A stretch of DNA of 11,982 bases from contig CAMPJN010000082.1 in assembly GCA_946886875.1 (NCBI GenBank), positions 1 through 11,982 of the forward strand, read 5' to 3'. The first letter of the stretch is position 1; every line of letters starts with the position of its first letter. The position numbers and the translations under genes are program-made. The notes below the pieces were generated by a model. That model had not been told where the DNA came from and searched no databases. It was given only the letters and a program-made list of their open reading frames with translations. The stretch is from an uncultured Pseudomonas sp. GTDB lineage: Bacteria; Pseudomonadota; Gammaproteobacteria; Pseudomonadales; Pseudomonadaceae. Below are positions 1-7,049 of this stretch, piece by piece.

Positions 1-161
1 TCGCCGGCCCGAATGCCGGGGTGACCTTTCGCAGCAACGGCATGGCCGGTAGCGCTAGCAATTTCGCGGTGACGCCCAGTGGCTGCAGCGGCAAACAGAG
101 GCGGGAAATTACCGTCTCTGTGACCGGTTCCAGCAGCCTGGACAAGGACGCCTGCGAATGA
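1..161 (+). CDS. fimU: Minor pilin FimU, GspH/FimT family (C-terminal end only)
   Basis: Only the last 52 or so codons are present; the frame begins at base 3 and ends with TGA at 159-161. The fragment has the GspH/FimT-type C-terminus: a VTFRSNGMA strand, then a cysteine (SGCSGKQ), then the REITVSVTG strand, and a second cysteine two codons before the stop. The two cysteines could form the C-terminal disulfide typical of pilin-like proteins. In Pseudomonas, FimU is a minor pilin thought to link the PilVWXY1 tip complex to the major pilin shaft. The N-terminal prepilin signal lies outside the window. I chose FimU over its paralogue FimT because it sits directly in front of pilV and overlaps it by ATGA, which is FimU's usual place. 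FimT remains possible. Confidence 0.82.
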   Translation, partial: AGPNAGVTFRSNGMAGSASNFAVTPSGCSGKQRREITVSVTGSSSLDKDACE

Positions 162-637
162 ACGCTTTCTCTCCTGTCGCCCAGCGTGGCACCACGCTGA
201 TCGAAGTCCTTATCGCCCTTGTCGTGCTCGCCATCGGCCTGCTCGGAATGGCACTGCTGCAAGTCACCAGTGTGCAGAGTAACCACAGCGCTTATTACCG
301 CTCGCAGGTGAGCATACTCGCCAGCGACCTGGCCGACCGGATGCGTGCGAACCGCACCGCCGCGCTGACCGACGCCTACGTATTCGATTACCCGACCTCA
401 TCCAGCACCCACTCGGTGAGCGGCACCCAAGCGCAGAAAGATAAAGCCGAGTGGCTGAACACGCTTGCCCAGGCGCTACCGGAAGGCACCGGCAAAGTCG
501 AAAAGAGCGGAACCCTGGTGACCATATCCGTACGCTGGAACGATAACCGTGGCCGGATAAAGCCAACCGCTAGCACCGAGAAAACCGACAGCACCGATAC
601 CGGCGTTGAAACCTTCGTCTACCGGACCGAAATATGA
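158..637 (+). CDS. pilV: Type IV pilus minor pilin PilV
   Basis: A 159-residue prepilin. The leader ends at G11 (QRG) and the mature protein starts TTLIE, so the conserved Glu at mature position 5 is E16. A hydrophobic helix of about 20 residues follows (ALVVLAIGLLGMALL), which anchors the protein in the inner membrane before assembly. This fits the class III signal cut and N-methylated by PilD. PilV is part of the minor-pilin complex that primes pilus assembly and sits near the tip. The start is supported by an AAGGA Shine-Dalgarno at 144-148, nine bases upstream, and by ATGA overlap with the fimU stop. The GMALLQ..S..SNHSAYYRSQ stretch after the helix, with ASDLADRMRANR downstream, is typical of PilV. 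The gene overlaps pilW by ATGA. Confidence 0.93.
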   Translation: MNAFSPVAQRGTTLIEVLIALVVLAIGLLGMALLQVTSVQSNHSAYYRSQVSILASDLADRMRANRTAALTDAYVFDYPTSSSTHSVSGTQAQKDKAEWLNTLAQALPEGTGKVEKSGTLVTISVRWNDNRGRIKPTASTEKTDSTDTGVETFVYRTEI

Positions 638-1632
638 CCCGCTCATCGACGCCTCGCCAGCAAGGCTTTTCGCTCGTCGAATTAATGATCGCCATGGTCC
701 TTGGCCTGTTACTGATGGCTGGCGTATTGCAGACATTTCTCTCGAGTAAGCAGACCTACAGTACCAATAACGCACTTGCTCGCGTCCAGGAAAGCGGTCG
801 CTTCGCCATGGAGTTTCTCACCAATGACATTCGCAATGCCGGATATAAGGGCGAGTGCTTATCTTCGGTGAATAACTTGCTTAATGATAAGAGTGAGAAA
901 TATAACGCTGACTATTTCGATCTGAACCAGCCCGTAAGCGGGAAAAATGATGTATCCCCGACTTGGGTGAAAAATCGCACAGCGGGCGATGTGATTCATG
1001 TCAAGTATGCGGCCAATATCCCTGGGGTGGCGGCAAGCGGCAATACCGCCGCCAATGCAAATGCCATCGCCTTGAGCGCTGCAAGTGGTGTCGCCAAAGA
1101 TACGATTATTATTGTCTCCGATTACTTTGGTTGCGACATGTTTCAAAATCGCAGTAATGCGAAAGCCAATTCCTTGTCGCGAGGCAATACGGGTTCGCCT
1201 GGGAATAAAAATCCAGGGAAGGGTAATGACTTCAGTCACACCTATGACTCCTCCATGGAAATCCTTACGTTGCAAAGTTCGACCTATTACATAGGTAATG
1301 GCGTTAAAAACCTACCTTCGCTCCGGCGCATTAGTTTTGCCACCGGTACTGAAACTCATGAGGAGTTGGTCGAAGGCGTTCAGAATATGCAAGTTTTATA
1401 CGGCATCGCGGGTAACGATAGGCAAGTCGATAGTTATATATCGGCAAATAAGGTGACTAATTGGGATAACGTTGTGTCCGTTCGTATCTATCTATTGCTC
1501 GTCAGTACCGAAACCAATGTGGTCCCGGAAAATCAAACCATAAATTTTAACGGAACAGACGTAACCATTCAGAATCGTCGTCTTGCGCAAGTATTCTCGA
1601 CCACTATCGGAATTCGTAATCGCCTGCCATGA
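634..1632 (+). CDS. pilW: Type IV pilus minor pilin PilW
   Basis: A 332-residue prepilin. The leader ends at G11 (RQQG) and the mature N-terminus is FSLVE, with Glu5 at residue 16 and a hydrophobic helix reaching to about residue 35. A GspJ-like stretch follows (ALARVQESGRFAMEFL..DIRNAGY), as expected of PilW. The C-terminus ends in RLAQVFSTTIGIRNRLP, the usual PilW closing strand. Two cysteines (in GEC and FGC) could pair. It is expected in the priming/tip complex with PilV, PilX and PilY1. It is clearly longer than the roughly 270 residues of the P. aeruginosa protein, the extra length being in the central globular region. That central part, about 840-1620, is visibly AT-richer than the flanking genes. 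It starts inside the pilV stop (ATGA at 634-637) and has only a weak upstream Shine-Dalgarno, so translational coupling is likely. Confidence 0.93.
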   Translation: MTRSSTPRQQGFSLVELMIAMVLGLLLMAGVLQTFLSSKQTYSTNNALARVQESGRFAMEFLTNDIRNAGYKGECLSSVNNLLNDKSEKYNADYFDLNQPVSGKNDVSPTWVKNRTAGDVIHVKYAANIPGVAASGNTAANANAIALSAASGVAKDTIIIVSDYFGCDMFQNRSNAKANSLSRGNTGSPGNKNPGKGNDFSHTYDSSMEILTLQSSTYYIGNGVKNLPSLRRISFATGTETHEELVEGVQNMQVLYGIAGNDRQVDSYISANKVTNWDNVVSVRIYLLLVSTETNVVPENQTINFNGTDVTIQNRRLAQVFSTTIGIRNRLP

Positions 1633-2090
1633 ACAAATCCATGACCGTATTACCTATCAATAACCAGCGCGGGGCAACGCTAATCATCGCCCTGATCATG
1701 TTGCTGTTACTGACCATCATTGGTTTGAGCAGCATGCGCGGAACCTCGCTGCAGGAAAGCATGGCCGGCAATATGCGTGATAGCAGCCTCGCCCTTCAGG
1801 CCGCGGAAGCTGGATTGCGCCAGGGTGAGGGGGTCGTGGATGGAAAAACTCTGGACGAACTCCGGGATATTGTCGCGCTAAACGGCACTTATACCAGCTT
1901 TCCGGGAGTGGCGGCTGTGCCCACCTACCGTATCACCAAGCTGGCCGAAATGCGTCCCAGCCTCGACCCTCAGGATCCCATTGTAGGCGTCGTTATGCGG
2001 GTGGAGGCGGATGCTTCCGGCATGGCGCAAAACTCGAATGGTAGCGCTGCTTCCAAAATCAAGCTCCGTTCGGTCGTTCTGATCAAGTAA
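1629..2090 (+). CDS. pilX: Type IV pilus minor pilin PilX
   Basis: A 153-residue protein with the PilX N-terminal domain. The leader ends at G15 (NQRG) and the mature protein starts ATLII; the hydrophobic helix (IIALIMLLLLTIIGL) follows. The family signature comes next: SMRGTSLQESMAGNMRD..LALQAAEAGLRQGE. Mature position 5 is Ile, not the Glu found in PilV, PilW and PilE. This resembles the type II secretion tip pseudopilin GspK and suits a subunit placed at the very tip. In P. aeruginosa PilX belongs to the complex that carries PilY1, and pilY1 is the next gene here. The start overlaps the pilW stop by ATGA at 1629-1632. An in-frame ATG at residue 5 is possible but would shorten the leader. 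Confidence 0.92.
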   Translation: MNKSMTVLPINNQRGATLIIALIMLLLLTIIGLSSMRGTSLQESMAGNMRDSSLALQAAEAGLRQGEGVVDGKTLDELRDIVALNGTYTSFPGVAAVPTYRITKLAEMRPSLDPQDPIVGVVMRVEADASGMAQNSNGSAASKIKLRSVVLIK

Positions 2091-2121
2091 TGAACCGCCG
2101 ACCGCCTTATAAGCCCTCATC

Positions 2122-2126
2122 GGGAG
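2122..2126 (+). promoter_or_regulatory. Shine-Dalgarno deciding the pilY1 start
   Basis: GGGAG at 2122-2126 lies eight bases before the ATG at 2135. The earlier in-frame ATG at 2090, which overlaps the pilX stop, has no comparable purine stretch. The 2135 start also gives a compact, normal signal peptide. Confidence 0.6.
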
Positions 2127-2134
2127 TCGTAGTG

Positions 2135-5100
2135 ATGGACAGCTTCGCGCGTCGATACAAACTGCTGCACACAGGCCTGGCCTTTATGATGTCGTTGGCG
2201 GTGGCTTTCGCCTCGACCGCCCGAGCGGACGTTTCCCAGTCGCCACTGTTATTGGGTGGCGGGAGTGTGCCGGGCAATCTGGCGTTGGTGCCTTCGGTGG
2301 AGTGGCCCACCATTCTCAGTATGGCCAACCTCGGCGATTACTCCGTCAGCAATAAGTATGTCGGCTATTTCGATGCGGATAAGTGCTACGACTATAAGCA
2401 TGATTCGAAGCATGAAGATCGCCGTGACAGCCATTTTTTCCCCAAGTCTAAAGCCAGTAACCGTACTTGTACCGGTAAGTTATGGAGCGGTAACTTCCTC
2501 AACTGGGCGGCGACCCAGACCATTGATCCTTTTCGTAGTGCATTGACCGGCGGTTATCGTGTCAAGGATACGAAAGACGATACTTGGTTAGAGAAGGCTA
2601 GGCATACAGGTCAGAATGAAAGTGGTTGGCGAGCTATTTGGGACGGCACAGCGATAAGTAATGCAACCCCGGCGAGCTGGTATGGGTTCAGGACGCGTCT
2701 CGCCGGCTTGGGTAATCGCATGCGTTTTACCCTGGATGGCGACTTGAGCGGAGAGGCTAGCGCTTACACATCGGACACCGATCTTTCCGATAACGGAAGC
2801 ACCGTATATGAGGTTTATATACGGGTGAAGGTGTGCGATCCCGACGTTGGTCTGGAGGCGAATTGCAAGCCTTATGCAAAAGGCTACAAGCCTGAAGGCT
2901 TGATACAACAATACTCCAGCGATCTTCGTTATAGCGTTTTCGGCTACCTGAACGATCATAGTGTATGGCGTGACGGTGGCGTGATGCGCGCCAAGCAGAA
3001 ATTTGTCGGCCAAACCGTTCGTGTTCCAAGGGTGGCCGGCAACCAGAAGAACGGTGCTCATGAGTGGGATGCAACTTACGGTACTTTTATACGAAACCCT
3101 GACCAGGATGACGCGACTAGTACCGATGCCAACATTCACGATAGTGGAGTTATAAACTACCTGAATAAATTCGGCCAGATGACCACCAAGGACCATAAAC
3201 ATTATGATCCGGTCAGCGAGCTGTTCTATACGGCGCTGCGTTATTTCAAGGGTCAAAGTAATGTATCGGCCTATTCAACCCTCGGTGACGATAAATCCAT
3301 TCGCTACGAGCTGGCCGATGGCTTCCCAGTTATCACCGACTGGACGGGTGCTGATCCTATTCAATATGCCTGCCAGAAGAACGTGATTCTCGGCATCGGC
3401 GATACCAATACGCACCGGGATAAGAATCTTCCCGAGAATATCCAAAAAGCCCAAGAGCCGGACGTGCCAAAGGAAGTCAGTGATGACAAAAGCGTCGATG
3501 TGGTAAAGGCGACACAGAAGGTAGCCGCTCTCGAAGGCATCACCATCAGTATTCCCTTCAATGACAATCGGCTGAGCTCTGCTTATATCGCAGGTCTTGC
3601 TTACGATGCCCATACCAAGGATCTGCGTAAGGATTGGGTTGGGAAGCAAACCGTCTCCACCCATTGGGTCGATGTTCGCGAGAACGAGAAACTGGCTGGA
3701 AAATCCAGCAACCAGTACTGGCTCGCCGCCAAATACGGTGGTTTCAGGGTGCCTAAAAATTTCGAACCTTATGAGCGTAGCGAGGCGCTTCCTGAGGAGT
3801 GGTGGCACAGCACGACGGATATGTTGGGCAGCAACTATCCGCGGCCCGATAACTTCTACGTGGCGAGCGATGCGGCCCGGATGGTCGAGAGTCTCAAACT
3901 TGCATTCGCTAATATCGCCAACGAGGCACAAGGTACCCTGGCTTCGCTGGCGACCAATTCGACTCGCCTGAGTACCGACGCGGCTGTGTTCCAATCGGAA
4001 CTCAATAGCAAACGTTGGAGCGGCGACCTTCTGGCAAAGCTGGTCGTCGATGGTGAGGTGGGGACCGAGAGTTGGAGTGCCGCTAGTGCTTTGGATGGCC
4101 TCCCCGATATCGCCGCGCGGAAGATCTTTAGCAGTGCGCCGCCCAGCGAAGACACTGCCAATGGCCCATTGCGTTCGATCGAGGGTATCGACTTCACATG
4201 GGACGCTCTGAAGGAAGCCCAGCGCGTCGGATTCGTCAAAGAGGGTGAAGCGGATACCTCTATTGCGCAACAGCGCGTAGCTTTTCTGCGTGGCGATCGC
4301 ACATTGGAGATTACCGACGAGAAAGCCGATAAGCCTTTTCGTCAACGTGCCAGTCGTCTGGGGGACATAATCAACTCGGATCCCCAGTTCATCCATCAGC
4401 AAAATTTCGGTTATGCCAGCCTGGCTTGGAACGATGGCGCCGTGGGCAAAGCCTATGCCGCGTTCCGTGCAACCGACGCCTATAAAAGCCGCAAGCAAAT
4501 GGTCGTCGTCGGTGCCAACGACGGCATGCTGCACGGCTTCGATGCCAGGGTCAGCAAAGAGTCCGCGAAAAATGGTGGTGGCGAGCTGTTCGCTTATGTA
4601 CCCAACAGCGTATTGGATACATTGATTGAGCTGACCGAGCCGGCCTACTCGCACCGTTACTACGTCGATGGCACGCCGCGCATTTCCGATGTCTGGTTGG
4701 GCAGCGATGGTTGGCGCACCATGGTCGTAGGCACTACCGGTGCTGGCGGCAACAGTGTGTTCGCCCTGGACATCACCGACCCTGACAACATGTCCAGTGA
4801 CAATGTGATGTGGGAGTTCACTCACCCGAGCATGGGCTACACCATTGGCCAGCCATCGCTGGTCGCACTGCCCAATCAAAAATTCGGGGTGATCGTCAGC
4901 AGCGGCTACCACGACAGTACGCCAGCCAACGGTAAGGTATGGGTCTTGGACGCCGCCGACGGTAGCGTGATCAAGGAATTCACTCTGGGCACTACCGGTG
5001 GCCTCGGTGCCCCCTTGGTTGCCGACATGAACGCGGACCAGATTGTCGACCGAATTTATGTGGCCGACACACTCGGCAACCTCTGGCGGCTGGACCTGAG

Positions 5101-5896
5101 CGGCAATAACACTGTCAGTTGGGGTATCCCCGGTACGCTCAATGCTAACCCGCTGTTTATCGCCAAGGACGATACGGGGGCGCGGCAAGCCATCACCGCG
5201 CCGCTGTCCGCCGCCTTCAACGACAAAAAACAGCCCATGGTGTTTTTCGGCACCGGTAGTTTTTACCGCACCGGCGATAACGAAATTCCGGAGAATCCGG
5301 CGGTGGAGACCTTCTACGGGATTATCGACAGCGGGCTGTCGATCGATGGGCGCAATGATTTGCTCGAACAGCAGATCATCAAGGAAACCACACTGAGCAG
5401 CGGCGACAAAGTCCGCGCCATTACCGAGAGTGCCTTGCAGAATAGCGACAAGGGTTGGTATCTGGATCTCGCCTGGCAGGCGGGCGAGGGTGCCACTGGC
5501 GCGCAAGGCGAGCGGGTGGTTGCCAAGGCCTCCCTGCGTAGCGATCGGGTGATTTTTACCACTATGACCCCCTCTGCGGATCCCTGCGCTTTCGGTGGAA
5601 CCAGTTGGATTATGTCTGTTGCATTATCCAGCGGCAGCCGTCTCAGCTACGTGTATTTCGATGCCAATGGCGACGGTGTGTTGGATAGCAAGGACACCGT
5701 TGATGGCACTCCCTGGTCAGGCTATTCCGATAAAGATGTGGGTGTGGTCAAAGGCACAACACCAGTCGAAGCAAGCGACGGGGACAATGCACAGCTGTGT
5801 TTCGCCGGTTCCAACGGTTCCGCCCCAAGATGTATTAAGAACCCCGACCCGCGGAGACACGGCCGCCAATCCTGGCATGAAGTGAGGAGCAACTGA
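2135..5896 (+). CDS. pilY1: Type IV pilus tip adhesin / biogenesis factor PilY1
   Basis: A 1253-residue protein from the preferred ATG at 2135; an in-frame ATG at 2090, overlapping the pilX stop, would add 15 residues. The N-terminus is a Sec signal peptide with basic FARRYK, a hydrophobic core and cleavage after ARA (residue 31). The conserved PilY1 N-terminal block is clear: [11 protein letters not shown] with C84, then WSGNFLNW at 117-124. A middle section with KPEGLIQ and [13 protein letters not shown] matches Pseudomonas PilY1 proteins. The PilC/PilY1 C-terminal beta-propeller spans about 737-1180 ([36 protein letters not shown]). DMNADQIVD at 964-972 matches the family's calcium loop. 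[12 protein letters not shown] at 1176-1187 is a complete EF-hand-like loop. An RGD sits at 719-721. PilY1 is known to cap the pilus, bind calcium, counter PilT-driven retraction, and act in adhesion and surface sensing. A von Willebrand A domain is described for P. aeruginosa PilY1, but I do not see a clean DxSxS motif here. The N-terminal third is AT-rich. Confidence 0.95.
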   Translation: MDSFARRYKLLHTGLAFMMSLAVAFASTARADVSQSPLLLGGGSVPGNLALVPSVEWPTILSMANLGDYSVSNKYVGYFDADKCYDYKHDSKHEDRRDSHFFPKSKASNRTCTGKLWSGNFLNWAATQTIDPFRSALTGGYRVKDTKDDTWLEKARHTGQNESGWRAIWDGTAISNATPASWYGFRTRLAGLGNRMRFTLDGDLSGEASAYTSDTDLSDNGSTVYEVYIRVKVCDPDVGLEANCKPYAKGYKPEGLIQQYSSDLRYSVFGYLNDHSVWRDGGVMRAKQKFVGQTVRVPRVAGNQKNGAHEWDATYGTFIRNPDQDDATSTDANIHDSGVINYLNKFGQMTTKDHKHYDPVSELFYTALRYFKGQSNVSAYSTLGDDKSIRYELADGFPVITDWTGADPIQYACQKNVILGIGDTNTHRDKNLPENIQKAQEPDVPKEVSDDKSVDVVKATQKVAALEGITISIPFNDNRLSSAYIAGLAYDAHTKDLRKDWVGKQTVSTHWVDVRENEKLAGKSSNQYWLAAKYGGFRVPKNFEPYERSEALPEEWWHSTTDMLGSNYPRPDNFYVASDAARMVESLKLAFANIANEAQGTLASLATNSTRLSTDAAVFQSELNSKRWSGDLLAKLVVDGEVGTESWSAASALDGLPDIAARKIFSSAPPSEDTANGPLRSIEGIDFTWDALKEAQRVGFVKEGEADTSIAQQRVAFLRGDRTLEITDEKADKPFRQRASRLGDIINSDPQFIHQQNFGYASLAWNDGAVGKAYAAFRATDAYKSRKQMVVVGANDGMLHGFDARVSKESAKNGGGELFAYVPNSVLDTLIELTEPAYSHRYYVDGTPRISDVWLGSDGWRTMVVGTTGAGGNSVFALDITDPDNMSSDNVMWEFTHPSMGYTIGQPSLVALPNQKFGVIVSSGYHDSTPANGKVWVLDAADGSVIKEFTLGTTGGLGAPLVADMNADQIVDRIYVADTLGNLWRLDLSGNNTVSWGIPGTLNANPLFIAKDDTGARQAITAPLSAAFNDKKQPMVFFGTGSFYRTGDNEIPENPAVETFYGIIDSGLSIDGRNDLLEQQIIKETTLSSGDKVRAITESALQNSDKGWYLDLAWQAGEGATGAQGERVVAKASLRSDRVIFTTMTPSADPCAFGGTSWIMSVALSSGSRLSYVYFDANGDGVLDSKDTVDGTPWSGYSDKDVGVVKGTTPVEASDGDNAQLCFAGSNGSAPRCIKNPDPRRHGRQSWHEVRSN
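5885..5889 (+). promoter_or_regulatory. Strong Shine-Dalgarno for pilE
   Basis: AGGAG at 5885-5889 lies six bases before the pilE ATG at 5896, inside the last codons of pilY1. It favours the 5896 start over the internal ATG at 5923. Confidence 0.65.
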
Positions 5897-6363
5897 TGAC
5901 TCAGTCCATTGGCAGGTCAGGCATGGGTATTCAGCCGTCGGTATCACGGAGCAAGGGCTTTACCCTGATCGAACTGATGATCGTGATCGTTGTCATCGGC
6001 ATCCTGGCCGCGATCGCTTTCCCCTCGTATCAGGATTATGTGCGCAGGGCCAAGCGCGCGGATGCGCAAAGCGCATTGCTGGAGTTGGCGCAATTTATGG
6101 AGCGGCACTACACCGCTAACGGTACTTACCTGACCCCCGACGATAAGGCTCCCGTCTTGCCGTTCACCGTAGCGCCCAAGGATGGCACCAACAGCAACTA
6201 CGACTTGAGTTTTGTCGGTAAGCCGACCGCTAGCGGTTACACCCTGCAGGCGGTACCCAGGGGATCAATGGCTGGCGATGCCTGCGGGACCTTGACCCTG
6301 AATAATATGGGAGCAAAAGGGCAAGCTGTGGGTGCCACCCTTGCCGCGTGCTGGCGGCGCTGA
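5896..6363 (+). CDS. pilE: Type IV pilus minor pilin PilE
   Basis: A 155-residue prepilin. The leader ends SKG (G21), the mature protein starts FTLIE with Glu5 at residue 26, and the hydrophobic helix runs on to [21 protein letters not shown], a classic type IVa pilin N-terminus. The C-terminal half has the two-cysteine D-region expected of PilE ([11 protein letters not shown] and AACW close to the end). PilE is the last subunit of the minor-pilin operon and joins the priming complex at the pilus tip. The start overlaps the pilY1 stop by one base (TGATG) and has a strong AGGAG. The 21-residue leader is long for this class. A start at the ATG at 5923 would give a 12-residue leader, but its ribosome binding site is poorer. 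No pilY2 gene lies between pilY1 and pilE, unlike in P. aeruginosa. Confidence 0.92.
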   Translation: MTQSIGRSGMGIQPSVSRSKGFTLIELMIVIVVIGILAAIAFPSYQDYVRRAKRADAQSALLELAQFMERHYTANGTYLTPDDKAPVLPFTVAPKDGTNSNYDLSFVGKPTASGYTLQAVPRGSMAGDACGTLTLNNMGAKGQAVGATLAACWRR

Positions 6364-6429
6364 TCCCCTTAGGGATTGGTTGAGGCATGTTCGAATGCAG
6401 CCGATGACAGCGGCTGTCCTTAGGACAGC
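6363..6429. other. Hairpins in the convergent pilE / response-regulator junction
   Basis: Three short inverted repeats lie where the two operons meet. ATCCC at 6363-6367 pairs with GGGAT at 6372-6376. GACAG at 6406-6410 pairs with CTGTC at 6414-6418. GCTGTCC at 6413-6419 pairs with GGACAGC at 6423-6429, with the response regulator's stop codon (TTA on the plus strand) as its loop. The last two share the CTGTC arm and so exclude each other. Neither strand has a T-run after a stem, so these are not canonical intrinsic terminators. They may still slow or end convergent transcription. Confidence 0.35.
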
Positions 6430-7049
6430 TCCTGCGTCATGACGTAACGGACTATATCGGCGGTGCTGGTAAATCCCATCTTTTCCATCAGGCGCGCTTT
6501 ATGGGTGCTGACGGTCTTGTGGCTGATCGCCAGTTCCGTGGCGATCCCCGTAACGCTGAGACCACGGGCGAGCAGGCGCATGATCTGCAGTTCGCGGCTG
6601 GTGAGTTCGTCATGCGGATTGTCCGCGGTCGGGCCGGTGGCGGCGAAGGCGATCTGTTCGGCGAGTTCGGCGTCGATGAAACGCCCGCCGGCAGCCACTC
6701 GGCGGACCGCCATCAGCAGGGTTTCCGGATCCCGATCCTTGGTCAGATAGCCGGCAGCACCAGCCTTGAGCGCACGTTGGGCGATGGGCACTTCATTGTG
6801 CATGCTCAGTACCAGGATCGGCAGTTGCGGGTAATGGTTATGGACGCGAGACAGCAGATCCTCTCCACTGATGCCCGGCATGCTCATATCCAGCAACAGC
6901 AGGTCGATAGCGGTCTGCCGCAGCTGCTCGAGCAGTACGGCGCCGTTTTCCGCTTCGCCGACCACTCGCAGGTCGCCGGCCAGTGCGAAAAGCTGTTTCA
7001 ACCCTTCGCGCATGATGGCGTGGTCGTCAGCGATCATTAGTCGAATCAT
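6420..7049 (-). CDS. NarL/FixJ-family response regulator (receiver plus LuxR-type HTH)
   Basis: A 209-residue DNA-binding response regulator. The receiver domain (about 2-118) has the acidic pair D8-D9, the phospho-acceptor D54 (LLLLDMSMPG), the switch S82 and the conserved K104 (GYLTKD). The LuxR/NarL HTH spans about 147-205, with ELTSRELQIMRLLARG and the recognition-helix region SHKTVSTHKARLMEKMG. The N-terminus IRLMIADDHAIMREGLKQLF resembles UvrY/GacA-type regulators, but I cannot assign an orthologue. I chose the ATG at 7049. A GTG at 7091 would add 14 unrelated-looking residues. A short GAGG lies four bases before 7049. The start overlaps the end of the kinase gene by 23 bases, so the two are co-transcribed, probably translationally coupled, and form a cognate pair. 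The targets are unknown. Confidence 0.92.
   Translation of the reverse strand: MIRLMIADDHAIMREGLKQLFALAGDLRVVGEAENGAVLLEQLRQTAIDLLLLDMSMPGISGEDLLSRVHNHYPQLPILVLSMHNEVPIAQRALKAGAAGYLTKDRDPETLLMAVRRVAAGGRFIDAELAEQIAFAATGPTADNPHDELTSRELQIMRLLARGLSVTGIATELAISHKTVSTHKARLMEKMGFTSTADIVRYVMTQELS

Noticed and set aside
2090..2134. pilY1 starting at the ATG overlapping the pilX stop
   Set aside because: It remains possible through coupling, but it adds 15 residues in front of a normal signal peptide and lacks a Shine-Dalgarno, whereas the ATG at 2135 has GGGAG at eight bases.
3275..5506. A 743-codon open frame on the minus strand inside pilY1
   Set aside because: It is fully antisense to pilY1, which has clear family motifs throughout. 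The frame has no recognisable domain and is explained by codon bias of the opposite strand.
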